From contig NC_081406.1 of the NCBI RefSeq assembly GCF_030272615.1, positions 461,244,072 to 461,308,071 of the forward strand: a stretch of DNA of 64,000 nt. Direction: 5' to 3'. A program made the translations under genes and the position numbers. Position 1 is the first letter of the stretch. The number at the start of each line of letters is the position of its first letter. The notes under the pieces are model-generated. The model did no database searches, was not told the DNA's origin, and was given only the letters and a program-made list of their open reading frames with translations. This DNA is from Cryptomeria japonica (Eukaryota; Streptophyta; Pinopsida; Cupressales; Cupressaceae). Below are positions 12,241 to 23,456 of the stretch, one piece after another.

Positions 12241-13657
12241 TGTTGGCATTTTTCATATAGATTGCATTAATGATATGTTGGCATTGATGTCAATTGAACC
12301 GGTGAATGGTATTCATGATATTGCTGATGTTATTGTTATTATTTCTATTATCTTATAACCGGTATGATAAACCTTGAGGAAGATGTTTTAAACTGGTATA
12401 TGGTATTTTGTAAGTTGAACCGGTGTAAAGGGTTAAACCTTTCTATGTTATGTAACACGTAAACCCTACCAGTTGTTTTCTATTAAAACCCTAATCGATC
12501 AAGTTTGTTGGTTTAACATCTAATGTTGAACAGTAATGATGGAGACACGTGTGATCATTGTATGAGGACAAGTTTGGATTGATTTGGCATGTTTTAGAAA
12601 GGAGCAAAGTGGATTGCATCTAATGCATAGTGCATGATGAGTTACAAAGTCCAATGAAGCGATGATCATGGAGTGGTTGGAAATTTCTTGAAGAATGTGA
12701 AGAGATTGTTATGATTTCTAATGGTCAAGATTGTATTGACTTGTTTGTAATCTTGATGATCAGAATTAGGTTTTTGTTGTGTAACCTGCCTAGTTGATGA
12801 CATTGTTTTGTTAAGTGTTGGCAAAGTTGACAAGATTGGCAAAACCTAATTGAGTGTGTGGTTTCCTAACCGGTGGATGGATCTACAGTTTGAGTAAAGC
12901 CAGATTGAAGCTTAAGAAGGATCTAATCAAGAAGATGTAGTGCTATTCAGACAGATCAAGAAAACCTATTGTTTTCTAACAATTACAACAAAAATTTAAA
13001 TCCCCTAACTAGGTAAGCTCTAACAAGCCTAGTTACTTTCTAAATCCTCTCACAAGGTGGTCCATTAGTTTGGATTCTCAAATCCTCCAGCGAGGTTACT
13101 CCAAACAAGGTATTGTGCTTTTCATCAAGGCATATTTGTAAATCCCTTAACCAAGTGATTCCTAACAGAATCAGTTCTTAACATGACTTATTGTAAAAGA
13201 TGTAATAGGCTTCGCTCCTAACTGGGAGAACTTCAGAAGAGTTCAGATAGCTATCCTTGTGAGTCTCATCTCATCGTGGTTTTTACCTATTTGGGTTTTC
13301 CACGTATAAATATTTGTGTCAAGTGGTGAATTATTTTGTGGTTATGATCTTATTTGTTGATTTGATTAACTACTTAACTATTCTGATAAGGCATGATAAC
13401 TAGAAGCATTGAGAGATGAATATGTTGACATATGATTAAGCATTTTTTATGTTTACAAGATTGAAGTTGTTTACTATTAAGTTGTCATAACAGTCAAACC
13501 GGTTGATGTTGGTTGATGTTGAGTATTGATCTTGATAAGTGAAAGTTTACCTTGTGAGTTTGAATTTGAGTTTGGGAGTTTGTATCAATTTTTCAGTATA
13601 CTGATTCACCCCCCTCTTATTATTCTACCGGATACTTATTCTTCCATCATACCATCA
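12241..13657 (+). repeat. 3' LTR of copia element
   Basis: The 1417-bp repeat starts TGTTGGCATT and ends ACCATCA, matching the 5' LTR throughout. It is 26 bp shorter. One indel near 12790 removes the stretch that in the 5' LTR holds the TATA-like TATTTAAGG. Confidence 0.93.
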
Positions 13658-13662
13658 TTCCC
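13658..13662. repeat. Right target-site duplication (TTCCC)
   Basis: Exact copy of 2468-2472, directly after the CA terminus of the 3' LTR. Confidence 0.93.
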
Positions 13663-14234
13663 TTCTTCCATGGTGGTTTCCTTTCTTTGGGGGATGAGGA
13701 CAATTGTATGCATATATATACATGATATACATGAGTTATCATATAAAAAGAATAATAACTCCAAAGCTAGGTGAAACCACCTCATGTTTTGTGCTCTATG
13801 TTCATTATCCTTTTATTTATCCTCTTTTGGGGGCTACATTATTGCGATAATGTTCTTGTCTTCTTAGGGTGTATCCTACCTTAAATAAATTTCTCCCAAT
13901 AAGGTGTACACAATCGCTTTAACATGGGGGTATACACTTTTCTCATGATTCTCTCTTTTGATACTTTAAGTTACTTAGCGAACTTTATCTTTACTTTGTA
14001 ATTTCTGGTATTCTTTTCATGACTCATAGTAAGAGAACCTTACTAGTTGTAGTCATGGTTCTCTCTCTCACGATCTTCCTTTTACCTTATCATTAAATTT
14101 GTAAGACCCTAAAATCAACTGGGGGCTTGGTGAATCTTGCCTCCTTGGCATGGTGAAAGTCTTTCAATCTAAATTCCTTTTACTTTACCAATAGTATTTG
14201 TGTAATCTCATACTCCTCTAAAATGGGGGCTAAA
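13663..14234 (+). mobile_element. 3' untranslated part of the split gypsy element
   Basis: No coding frame is recognised. The stretch follows the copia target site and appears to continue the gypsy remnant that ends at 2467. It ends in a purine-rich run (14220-14236, AAAATGGGGGCTAAAAG) that could serve as the gypsy polypurine tract before the LTR candidate. A similar run (TTTTGGGGGCTA) occurs near 13826. Confidence 0.45.
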
Positions 14235-15407
14235 AGTAACATCCTAAAATTGGACCCCTAGCAATTTTTTACTATAGTTGGGTCTTTGCCTTAGTGTTTG
14301 CACCCCTTGACCTGATTGGAGACTTGAATATTCTCATGCACATCAAAAACACCATGTAACTTATAAATGCACTTTGTCTGCACCTTGATCCTACCCCAAA
14401 TTAAGGAAAGACCAGGGCGTGGCACACTAGTCCTCCTTAAGGGGGTCCTATCTCAAATTGAAGCGGAAAAATCCCCCATATGTTGGCTCAAGTCAAAAAA
14501 TTAATCATTTAATCCTATTGGAAAGTATATAAGAGGGATTTCCCCTCTCATTTGATGATCCAAGATCTAAGTTATACACACAAGAGGTCATCAAGCATTC
14601 AAGAGATCAAGTATTCAATAATTCAAGAGCAATTGATGTTTTTTAGTCTTCCTTCAAGCTTTGGAGCAACAATAGAGTCAACATTTCAAGCATTGAAGAG
14701 GAGATCAACATTAAAATTCATGAAACCCTAATTCCATGTGGAGGCAAGAAAAATTCACAAGGAGGTAAAAGCATTTCATTTTCAGTCAATTCAACATCCC
14801 CTCAAAGAGGAGGATTTCTAATTTCAGTCATTTCGTTTACATTATTTCAACTACTTAGTTAATTCTAAAATCAGGGTTTGACCTAAAGGAAAACCCCTAT
14901 TCCCAACACATTTCCATTTCTTTTTATGTGCAGGAAATAGGTGCACAGTTGTACTTCTAGAATTAAGCTTTATTCACAAAGACATAAAAACCCTTTTTGA
15001 CGCATGAAAATTTCGGAGGACCGATAGGAGGGTGCCCTTGTCTGGACACACGATCCCTGCAACTTTTTCTTGATTTCATGAAGTAGCTTCAAATCATCTC
15101 AAACTTATCAAATCTAGGTGCATGACTGAATCCTAAATCTGTAGCTCATTGTTTTCTCATACTTTGTCTTCATTTCCAACACTTAATCTTAATTCAACTA
15201 GTCAACTTACAAAAGAGGGTCAATTGCATTCCAATCACAATCAATATATTAGTATTTAGTCTTTGCATCATTTAGGATTAGTCAATCTAGTAGATTCAAC
15301 CCCTCTTTTGAATGTAAAGTCCTCCTCTAGTGAAAATTGAGCTTAGTAAATTCCCACACTTCCCACGTGGAGAATTTTCAAAGCCCCCAAATTTTCCACT
15401 TTACACA
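14235..15407 (+). repeat. Probable gypsy LTR
   Basis: It starts after a purine tract at about 14235 (AGTAACATCC, possibly a mutated TGTAACATCC) and ends ...CCACTTTACACA at about 15407. A good TATA box (TATATAAG, 14526-14533) is followed by an A/C-rich leader, as in plant LTR promoters. No second copy was found in the window, so this LTR identity is inferred from the flanking polypurine-like tract, promoter and length. Confidence 0.5.
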
Positions 15408-16978
15408 TAATATTGGAGCAAAGAAGCCTTAGATGATGAGTATGCTTGTTCCCAATCTACCAAAGAGAACATGAATAAAGATGAGAGAAAGGAGATTCCT
15501 CCTATAAAGGATATCCCTTCTTCATCTAATCATCCTTTTGGTCCTTCAACATGCCCTTGCACAACAAATTTTAAGTAAATTTATGATCAAATCCCTTCTT
15601 CTTCACATTTAAGAACTTACTATGAGGTTGGTAATGATATAATTTCAAAACAAGGCTATAGAGGACAAGGATTTGGAAAAAAAGAACAAGGAATCAAGGT
15701 CCCTATAGATCCTCCTTCATAATATTCTTAAAGATATTTAGTATATCCCAATTCATCAACATCTATGGATAATCTTCTTAAGGTTCAAATTCTCAAGGAA
15801 TACTTTTCAAAACAAAGAAACTATCATCCATCTAAACATTCTTCTTCATCAAACAATTGTCCTCCTTCCTTTCCAATTCTATTACCACGGGAAAACAATC
15901 CTTATTCTTCCACTACTGTACCTTTGCCCTACATATCAATAGACACAACCTATCCATGATGACAATCAAGAAAAATGATCTACAAGAATATTTTGGTGGT
16001 TTAAATATGATAAGAATGTTACTTTTCCTTTCATAAGATATATGAATAATTATAAGAACAAAAATGGTCATGTGTATTGTGTCTTTCATCATAGTTATTC
16101 TCAATCTCTTGGAAGTTGTAAAGATTTTTAGGAATTTTTTTCAAGATCAATATGATAAAGCTCATATCACTCTTACAATTGATCTCATACTTTTTCTCAA
16201 TCCAAATGTGGAGGTAGTGCCCTAGAACTCCATTTACCTTATTATGTTGCTCTTTACCCTATAACATTGGTATTTTACATTTATTTGGGTTTTTTTTTTG
16301 TCATGTGTGGTGGTACAACTTAAATTTTCAATCACATTTGGACAACATAATAGTCATTATTCCTTCTCTCCATGCTTGGGGTGCAAGGATAATACTTTAA
16401 TTCTCTCTATCTTTCAAAGTCTTTTTCAGAGATTCCCTTTTACTTTGATTTGCATGTTTCGTAATTTGAGGTCCTTTCTTACACAGAGTGGTCCTCCATG
16501 CGAGTACACATGCCCCTTGGTTGGACTTGTTCTTTGTTTACATTGATGTGTCTTCTTATGAACGTCCTCCCCTTTGTGAATTTGTGCAATCTTTAACTAA
16601 GAATCAACTTTTCCCTAGAAATGGGAGAAGATGTATATTCTTAGTTTCCTTCTCCTTTTCAAAGATATCATCTTTAGCTTGAATATTCATTCTATTTTTA
16701 GAGGTGAATATCTTTGGATAAATATCTCTACCTCCACATGTCCCTCAAAAGGATCCCTTTACACTTTCTGCAAAATATCTCTTTTACAACTATCTTTTAA
16801 TTTCCTATAAAGAGTCATGCCTCTTTATCTTGGAGTTATGTACATGGTTTCCTAAAGGATATCTCCTTGGTGATGAAGGTGTGTATCCTTGTTTCTATCT
16901 TCCTTAATACATCAACATAGGACTATGTTGACATCCTAAGGGGAGGAGTATACATCATGGCCTCCATGTAACATATGT

Positions 16979-17175
16979 TCAAATCAAGTTGTGGATTTCC
17001 TTGAATAATGTTTTACTTGGTTATCCTTTCTCAATTCAAGTTGCAGATTTCCTTGCATAATGCCTCACTTAGTTATCCTTGTTCAATTCAAGTTGAGAAT
17101 TTCCTTGCATAATGCCTTGCTTTTTTATCCCCTTTTTATGGATTTCCTTACATAATGCCTTGTTGGGTTATCCTT
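16979..17175 (+). repeat. ~52-bp tandem repeat, about 3.8 copies
   Basis: CAAGTTG recurs at 16985, 17037 and 17089 (period 52). Each is followed by GATTTCCTTG(A/C)ATAATG-type sequence and TTATCC. A fourth, shorter copy follows at about 17132-17175. It lies in non-coding gypsy-like sequence. Confidence 0.75.
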
Positions 17176-17318
17176 ATTGCACATTTTATACAAGGTGTTG
17201 CATGCTCAAAACCATACCAAAGTCTTAGATGAGATGATTAACTCTTGAAACTAGACAATGACATATATAGAAAGATGTCAACTAATCCTATTTTTCAACT
17301 TCTTTAAGGTAGGTTGAC

Positions 17319-17630
17319 TAGCATGCCATAACTTGCTAGACCTTTCATCCCTCCTTTTGTTGAATTTTTGAATGAGTGGAACTAGCATAACACAACTCGC
17401 TAGACTATTCCTACTCTTCCTTCTTACATGGATCACAACATAACATTACTTATTGTCCCATGAGAATTCATGCTTTAATGGATCACTTAGCATGATACAA
17501 CTTGTTAGATTTTGGAATCCACGTTCCTTCTTTCTCTATCTCATGGATCACCTAACATAACATAACTTGCTAGTCCGTGGAGTCAATGCTTTATCCTTAA
17601 TTTTCCCCACAAGCTCATAACTTTGCTAGT
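17319..17630 (+). repeat. Degenerate array of an AGCATAACA...ACTTGCTAG motif
   Basis: Copies start near 17319, 17382, 17431 (weak), 17486, 17551 and 17610, spaced about 49-68 bp. Consensus is roughly (C/A)TAGCATAACATAACTTGCTAG. Several copies are preceded by TGGATCAC. It appears to be an old minisatellite-like array. Confidence 0.6.
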
Positions 17631-17994
17631 TTTTGGATCATGTTTCATCTTTTGATACATGCTATTTCTCTTTTCATGTGACCACTTACATGTTGTTATA
17701 ATAACATTTGGAGAATGAGATTAGTGGCTGAGACATTTTGACTATCGAGGTCTCTTCAACTAGTTGACTTGGAGCATTTTGTTTTAGTACTAACCCCTTT
17801 ATTGTGTGTCTTTTATCTTTGATTGTCTTTGTTTATCTTTTTTGTCTTTATCATATTTTTCATGACCTTGCAAATGGGTGTATGAGTTAAAATCCTAAGA
17901 TTGAGAGCTTGATTCCTTGAAATTAGTTTCTCTTCACTCTCTCTTCTTCATCTTTCTACTCTACCATGAGTATTTTCATAGGCTCATACTTTTG

Positions 17995-18070
17995 CTAAAG
18001 TAGGGGATAAATGTAGTATTATAAATTATAATCTAGTATAGTTTACACTTCCTTTGTGCCCCTACTTTAG
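17995..18070. repeat. Inverted repeat of a polypurine-like tract
   Basis: CTAAAGTAGGGG (17995-18006) is matched by its perfect reverse complement at 18059-18070, separated by 52 bp. It lies at the junction between gypsy-like debris and the LINE, and could be two LTR starts in opposite orientation or a rearrangement scar. Confidence 0.6.
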
Positions 18071-18117
18071 TATGTCCCATCCTACTTCTCCTAGGGTAGG
18101 AAACACAAATTTGGGAA

Positions 18118-21100
18118 GCCAGGTTGATTGCAAGAATTATTGCTTGAGTTTTTGCCTCATTGTTCGTGCCATATTTAAGCTTTTGTGCAATGACTACATA
18201 AATATCACCCCTAGCATCTCTAGCCACACATCCTTCCCAATGGACTTGGGTTACCTTTAGAGGCATCATCAAAGTTTATCTTGTTCCACCCTTTATCCAT
18301 TTTTTGCCACACTACTTCTCCATCCCACTTATATATCAGATTTTCCCAATGAGGCCCATTAACAAGCCTAAATTTGAGAAGAGGCCATCTCGAATGGATT
18401 TTCTTGTCCTCCAAATTGATTGGGTAATTCTAGAAATTATGATTAAAAGTAGTAGCATTCATGGTTTATGAAATTACATTCTCAAACCTCACCCTCAATC
18501 ATTGCAAGTCTTCTTCTTGCCTTGGAAGATACTTCTGTTCCTTTCTTTCCATATCTCGCAAATTAGAATTGAAGGAGCAACATCCCATATACTAGAATAA
18601 ACTAACTTGTTCTAAATCAAATTCCAAATCTGAAATAAGTTATTCACTAAGGAAGGGAGATGGATATGCCAATTAAGTTTATATAGAAGAAATCTCCAAC
18701 ATTGATTAGTGAAATCATAGTTTAGTAGAAGATAATCAAGAGTATCTTTTTCCTCTTTACATAGTATATATCTAAAAGGCCCATGAAAGCCTAATCTACT
18801 CAATCTTTTACCCATCAAAATTATACCTTTTATCACCAACCATGCGAATGTGCCAACATTAGGAAGACAACTTTTGTTCCAACATAACTTGGTCAACTGG
18901 TCATTATCCTCTATTTCATTTTCCAACAACCTGTAACCTATATTTACTGAATATAGCCCCCTCTTATCAACACATCATTTAATTACATCATCTTCACTTT
19001 TTATAATTACTTGTCTCCCCATTTAAATACATCAAAGACTAGCTACATATTGATCATTCAGAAGCCCTTGCATATCTCTCCACTTCCATTTCTCACTACC
19101 ATGTTCCCAAACTTTCTCCACCCAATTGCAAACCTTGCTTCCCCACCTATCAATCAAAATTTGTTTCACTTCTTTGGCATTCTAGTCCTCCATCAACACT
19201 TTGTGGCCTTTCCATGAATCCAAAAATCTACTTTGTCCCTATTACCTAATTTCCAAGTGACATGCACAAGACAGTAAGAAATTCCATGTCACCAATCCTT
19301 TTGGAGGATTCTGAATAGTGAGTATACTCTCTCTTTGATGAGAATCTAAATATTTATTCTTTAAAAACTTGACCTATTTATGATTAGGCTTTGCATACAT
19401 ATTCTATATCAGCTTCACACCCATTACCTCATTCATGATGCTCCACCTTCTCAAGTCAACTCTCCTTGCCATCTTAGGATTACAAACTTTTTACCATGAC
19501 AATAGCTGAATTTTATCCTGCTCTTGCTTCCCATTCCAAAAAATAATTCTCAATTTCTACTATGTCATTTTTACAACTTTACTCGATATTTTTAAACACA
19601 TCATCAAAAATATAGATAAGGCTGAAACAATAGATCTTAGCATAATAAGCCACCCAACTTTCATCAATTGTTTTCTTTTCCATCCTTGAAGTTTCCCTAT
19701 ACAATTGTCCACCAATTTGTTCCCACATAGAGTGGAATACCTAAGAATCTACCTAGAAGGAATCCTAATTTCATCTCCATAATCCTTGAAATATCTCTCT
19801 ACTTGCTCAAGTTGGTGTTGGAAAAAAAAATCTTAGACTTATGTTAGTCTTGAGATTACACAATAATTATGTAGAGTCTATTTAATACTTCTCACCTCCC
19901 TCAAAGATGTCACTCTAAACAGTTGTTGCAAGGTGTTCACCCTTTGGTCTCCTTGTGTTGTGCAACATAGTTCTCGGTTTTGCGAGATGGCTTAACCACC
20001 TTTCTTGAATTCATTAAATCTCACAATTGTATTAAGAATTAATAGGTTTATATATTGGTGCAATGGAAATCACATTTCTAACAAGTGGTATCAAAGCCTA
20101 GGTCCTGGGTTCAAACCCATCCCTTGCACTAGGGGGTATTGTTGCAAGGTGTGCACCCTTAGTCTCCTTGTATTGTAACACACAGTGCTTGAGTTTGGGA
20201 CATGGATTAGCCATCTCTCATGGATTCATTAAATCTTGTGGTTATATTGGACATTAATAGGTAAATCCTTTGGTGCAATGACAACCATGTTTCTAAAAAC
20301 AAAATGGTTTCATGTGAAATTTGTTGGTGTGTAACTGCCTCCACTCCAGGAGAAATTTCCACCCCTTGTCATTTTCCCTCTTTCCTTATCTTCGATATAT
20401 TTCTTCCCAACACCTCCACCAAAATAATAAATAAGAATGGATACAAGGGATCTTAAAATGGATTATGACTTAAGAGGGTTGATCATTTTGATGGTTTAAC
20501 ATGTATATGGGCTAAGGAATGATTTGATTCCTTTTAGCTTTGACCGAATTGTGGAAGTATTTAGTACTTTGGTCACCTTCATCAAGCCAACATTCCAAAG
20601 ATTTATTTCTCTAATAAATCTCTTCTTTGCACATAATATGTACATATTCCCTGTTGACATCTAATTCCAACAAATAATTTGCTTCATCCATACCTTGATT
20701 AATAAATTTACTATGCAACTCTTCTAGTTGATCTTCCAATCTTGATTTTTCATCAAAGATGTTTTTGAAATGAACACAGTTTCATTCTTTCAACTTATTT
20801 TTGATAAACAATATTTAAAAAAAAAACACATGAACTTTTTTACCAAAGACCATAGGGGCTTCTTCCCACCACTAAGCAATCGACATACTAATCTTGTTGT
20901 CTTGCAACCATATTTCCTCAAACTTGAAAGAGTACCATACATGGATAGAATCATAATGTATTATTAAAAACACTGGGTAATGATCTAACCTAGGAAAGGG
21001 GTGGATGGAAGCTTCAAAAATCAAAGGTTGAACTGCCCATTTACCCATAACAAAGAATTAGTCAAGTTTCTCTGCAATATGTGAAGAACCCCTTCTTTTA

Positions 21101-21660
21101 TTGTTCCAAGTGTAAGCACTATTTTTAGCATTAATCCCAATCAAGCCATTATCTAAATAAAAATTGAAAATTCTTTTGAATATAACTCAATTCCCCTTTC
21201 CCACCAAGCTTATCCTCTAGAGCTAGAGTAGTAATAAAATATCCTCCCAAGATGATCATCAACCTATCCCTATTATGGATAATATTTGAAACTTGTTGCC
21301 AAACCTCTTTCTTCTTTGTTTCTTTGGGTGGGCCATAAAGATTGATCAGAAAACATTCACAATCTGGATTGATCTCCTAAATTCTAACTAACTACTAGTG
21401 AGATGAATGAGCCACAATTTCTTATTTGATATTCTATGGATTCCACAAAACACCTAATCCGCTAGACATCCCTACCACTTCAACAAAGGATCCCTACCAA
21501 TTATTCCAAAGCCCCAAAATAAACTCAAAATATTTCTCTCTTAATTTGTTTATTGGAGAAACACAATATCAAGTCTTGATTGATTAAAAAAACTCATGAT
21601 CAACCACCTCTCGTCAGAGGCATTGTATCCCCTACATTCCAAGTAAGGAGCTTCATGTCT
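18118..21660 (-). pseudogene. LINE ORF2: endonuclease-RT-zf-RVT-RNase H remnant
   Basis: The endonuclease starts near 21655 with MKLLTWNVGDTMPLTRGG and shows GPPKETKKKEVW...GGYF near 21200-21330. The connector box CWLDEGDQSTKYFHNSVKA lies near 20560-20620. In RT, SPGVEAVTHQQ leads to ISHETI where the family has FADDTI, so both catalytic Asp residues are gone; the TRIM sits directly after. RT continues below 19920 with LREVRSIK. zf-RVT is at 18612-18929 (CLPNVGTFAWLVIKG, GPFRYILCKEEKDTLDYLLL). RNase H is at about 18118-18414 (GWNKINFDDASKGNPS, GTNNEAKTQAIILAINLA). It formerly nicked target DNA and reverse-transcribed the element RNA; numerous stops and frameshifts show it is dead. Confidence 0.87.
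19924..20301 (+). mobile_element. TRIM (miniature LTR retrotransposon) nested in the LINE RT
   Basis: Two direct repeats of about 160 bp (19924-20083, starting TGTTGCAAGG and ending CTAACA; 20140-20301, starting TGTTGCAAGG and ending AAAACA) flank a 56-bp internal segment. Two bases after the first LTR is TGGTATCAAAGCC (20086-20098), one mismatch from a tRNA-Met primer site. Just before the second LTR is a short purine run (AGGGGG, 20131-20136). No coding capacity exists, as expected for TRIMs, which borrow proteins from autonomous elements. The LTRs are only about 70-75% alike by eye, so it is old. A clear 5-bp target duplication is not visible. Confidence 0.8.
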
Positions 21661-22003
21661 CCTCAAAAAGGGTATCTCCCTTCCTATGAAAAATTTTACC
21701 TTGCCATGTTGCACGTCCTACCAATTCCAATTTGACTCTATTGGATTTCTAACCCTATACTTTTTCTCACCTAGTTTACATGTTTTTACTCAAATTTGGT
21801 TTGATAAATGCTTCTCTTTTCCAGTATGTCCTCATCACCTTCTAGAATCCAACAATCCTCATCCTCCATCAACACCTAATCTAAGTCCCCTTCATCTAGA
21901 CTAAGCCTTGGTGTAGCTTGCTCTATCTCTTGCGTACTACTCTTCAACTTTACTTTAGAGGGAGATTCATGAATGTCTCTGAAAAATATCCTCCTAGTTA
22001 GAA

Positions 22004-23000
22004 TCACCATCTACATGAAGTTCTCAATTTCCTCTTATTGGCCCCTGAAGATTTGATTCTTGGACTCCCCATGACGTTAATGGCTTTTCCAACTTTTGCT
22101 GAAGCTTCACCCACTAGGCTTGCAAGTTGTTGGTGACAATTAATTTGAAACTTCATTGCCACATGGTTCACCCTATTGTTTATTTGGCCTCCATCTTTGT
22201 CCTTAACATTACCTTGTTTGAGATCCATACCACCATTTACATTGGGATGATCCACCTTTTTACCTTTGGAAGCTGAAGCCCTAACTCTTCTTGTGAGGCT
22301 ATCTTTGCTTGCTTTAATAATTTCTCTTCCAATAGAAGTGAGTTGTGCATTAATGTCAGGACTAAAATCTAAATCCATTCCCTTAACTACTTTATAAATT
22401 TCCACATCCTCTTGTGTCTTTCTGACATAGATATAACCTTATTCTTCAAATCTACTACTCTGGTTTCCTTGCCCTTTTTTCTCATAGAAGATTCCTCCGA
22501 GCTATGCCCCTGAACTTTGCAAATCTTGCAAATTTTCATAATTTCTTCCACTTCTATTTATTGGCACTAAAACCCAATATTAGTCCTTATTTCCATAGCT
22601 TTAAGAAATAGAGGAACAAGCTTCTAGTTGATACATATCCTTGCATACATACTGAAATATTTTTGCCCAATCGCCTGATTAGCTTTAATAAAATTCCCCA
22701 TCTTATTCCCAATGACTTAGGGTTTCAAGATCCCATTATTCTTCTGGCAAGTTATATAACCTTCTCCAAATTGGGACTTAAATTAATGGAAGCTATAATC
22801 AAGTTAAACTTTGGTTCCCATTTTTTAAAATAAAACCCCAAGCCATCCATGAAGAAAGGCCCATTGTTGAACATGCAATTTTTTAACCTATCATCCTCCT
22901 TGCTCACTAAATAAAACCCATTAGGAAGGGTTTTCAACTCGCATTTGAAGTGTCAATTATTACACCACTTCCTAACATGGCTATATGCTAGCTATTTGCC
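22004..23000 (-). pseudogene. LINE ORF1 remnant with DUF4283 domain
   Basis: On the minus strand, 22752-22937 plus sequence just upstream gives KWCNNWHFKCELKTLPNGFY, then GPFFMDGLGFYFKKWEPKFN, the DUF4283 pattern found in plant LINE ORF1 proteins. Further along come YARICINQKLVPLFLKAMEI and a CKICKVQGHSSEE zinc-knuckle remnant whose last Cys is lost (about 22480-22530). The open piece at 22004-22405 is a Lys/Ser-rich linker with no known domain. ORF1 binds the element RNA. Several stops separate the pieces. Confidence 0.75.
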
Positions 23001-23456
23001 CACCTATTTCATAAAATTATTTTGTTGCCTTGAATCTATTTACCGAATAATTCTATTCTGAATTATCCATTCAAAGCAAAACAACCCAATTTTTAGTTGT
23101 TTGAATACATACCTTTAAGGAGTCTTTGACTTTTTGGGCTTCTCTCAACCTCTATTCTTTTTAAAAAACAATCTTTCTTGTCTCCTCTAGTATGTCAAAC
23201 ATCCTTTTGTAGCTTCCCAACCACCTCTGCAAACTCCCATGGTTTCTTGTATATCAACGATCTGCTACATGACCCCTGCTGTGAAAGGTGTTAAAAGATC
23301 TATTCCTCTTCTAATCCTCCCAAACCCATTTCAACGACTTCCACAATGTGACATTCCTCTCAAACCAATTCCCCTATGATCATTGCCAATCTTGATCGCC
23401 ATACCTGCTTGGGCACAACCCTAGTTTTCCTCACGACACCATTGGGAAAAATCAAG
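23001..23456 (-). mobile_element. Probable 5' part of LINE
   Basis: No stable frame is seen. Short peptides read on the minus strand (for example PWEFAEVVGKL and SRYGDQDW) suggest degraded ORF1 or leader sequence. The edge at about 23456 is set by the abrupt switch to extremely AT-rich DNA. Confidence 0.4.

Larger units (their letters stand above)
2473..13657 (+). mobile_element. Ty1/copia LTR retrotransposon, complete but decayed, with nested insertion
   Basis: The element has two LTRs (2473-3915 and 12241-13657), a primer-binding site, gag, protease and integrase remnants, reverse transcriptase and RNase H remnants, and a polypurine tract, in copia order (integrase before RT). A TTCCC duplication flanks it. 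It sits inside a gypsy element and is itself interrupted at 6200-10047. Over the first ~230 bp the two LTRs differ at roughly 15 positions by eye, so the insertion is old. Multiple stops, at least two frameshifts and lost integrase catalytic residues make it non-autonomous today. The lineage within copia was not resolved. Confidence 0.93.
15408..18013 (+). mobile_element. Gypsy-like internal debris with repeat arrays
   Basis: Several broken frames carry gypsy-like peptides. Near 15615-15720 there is YYEVGNDIISKQGYRGQGFG followed by KKEQGIKVPI, resembling the G-patch-like box found in some plant gypsy polyproteins. Near 16070-16130 there is YCVFHHSYSQSLGSC, a zinc-knuckle-like C-x2-H pattern similar in layout to the gag at the window start. 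The rest (16200-18013) has no recognisable coding. It holds the two arrays listed separately and ends in a purine tract (CTAAAGTAGGGG, 17995-18006) next to a TGTAGTATT that could be an LTR start cut off by the neighbouring LINE. Confidence 0.5.
18115..23456 (-). mobile_element. LINE (non-LTR retrotransposon), near full length, decayed
   Basis: Reading on the minus strand, the order is 5' sequence (23456-23000), ORF1 with a DUF4283 domain and a zinc-knuckle remnant, then ORF2 with endonuclease, RT, zf-RVT and RNase H. This is the plan of plant L1-type elements. The RNase H stops at about 18118 (LAINLASQ) and unrelated sequence follows, so the 3' end is truncated. A TRIM element is inserted at 19924-20301. 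All frames carry stops. Confidence 0.88.

Noticed and set aside
13526-13774. 82-codon frame spanning the copia 3' LTR end
   Set aside because: It crosses the LTR/target-site boundary and has no domain.
20086-20125. tRNA-like stretch with a B-box-like GGTTCAAACCC, a possible SINE or tRNA gene
   Set aside because: No A box, anticodon arm or acceptor stem could be drawn. The primer-site reading within a TRIM explains the position better.
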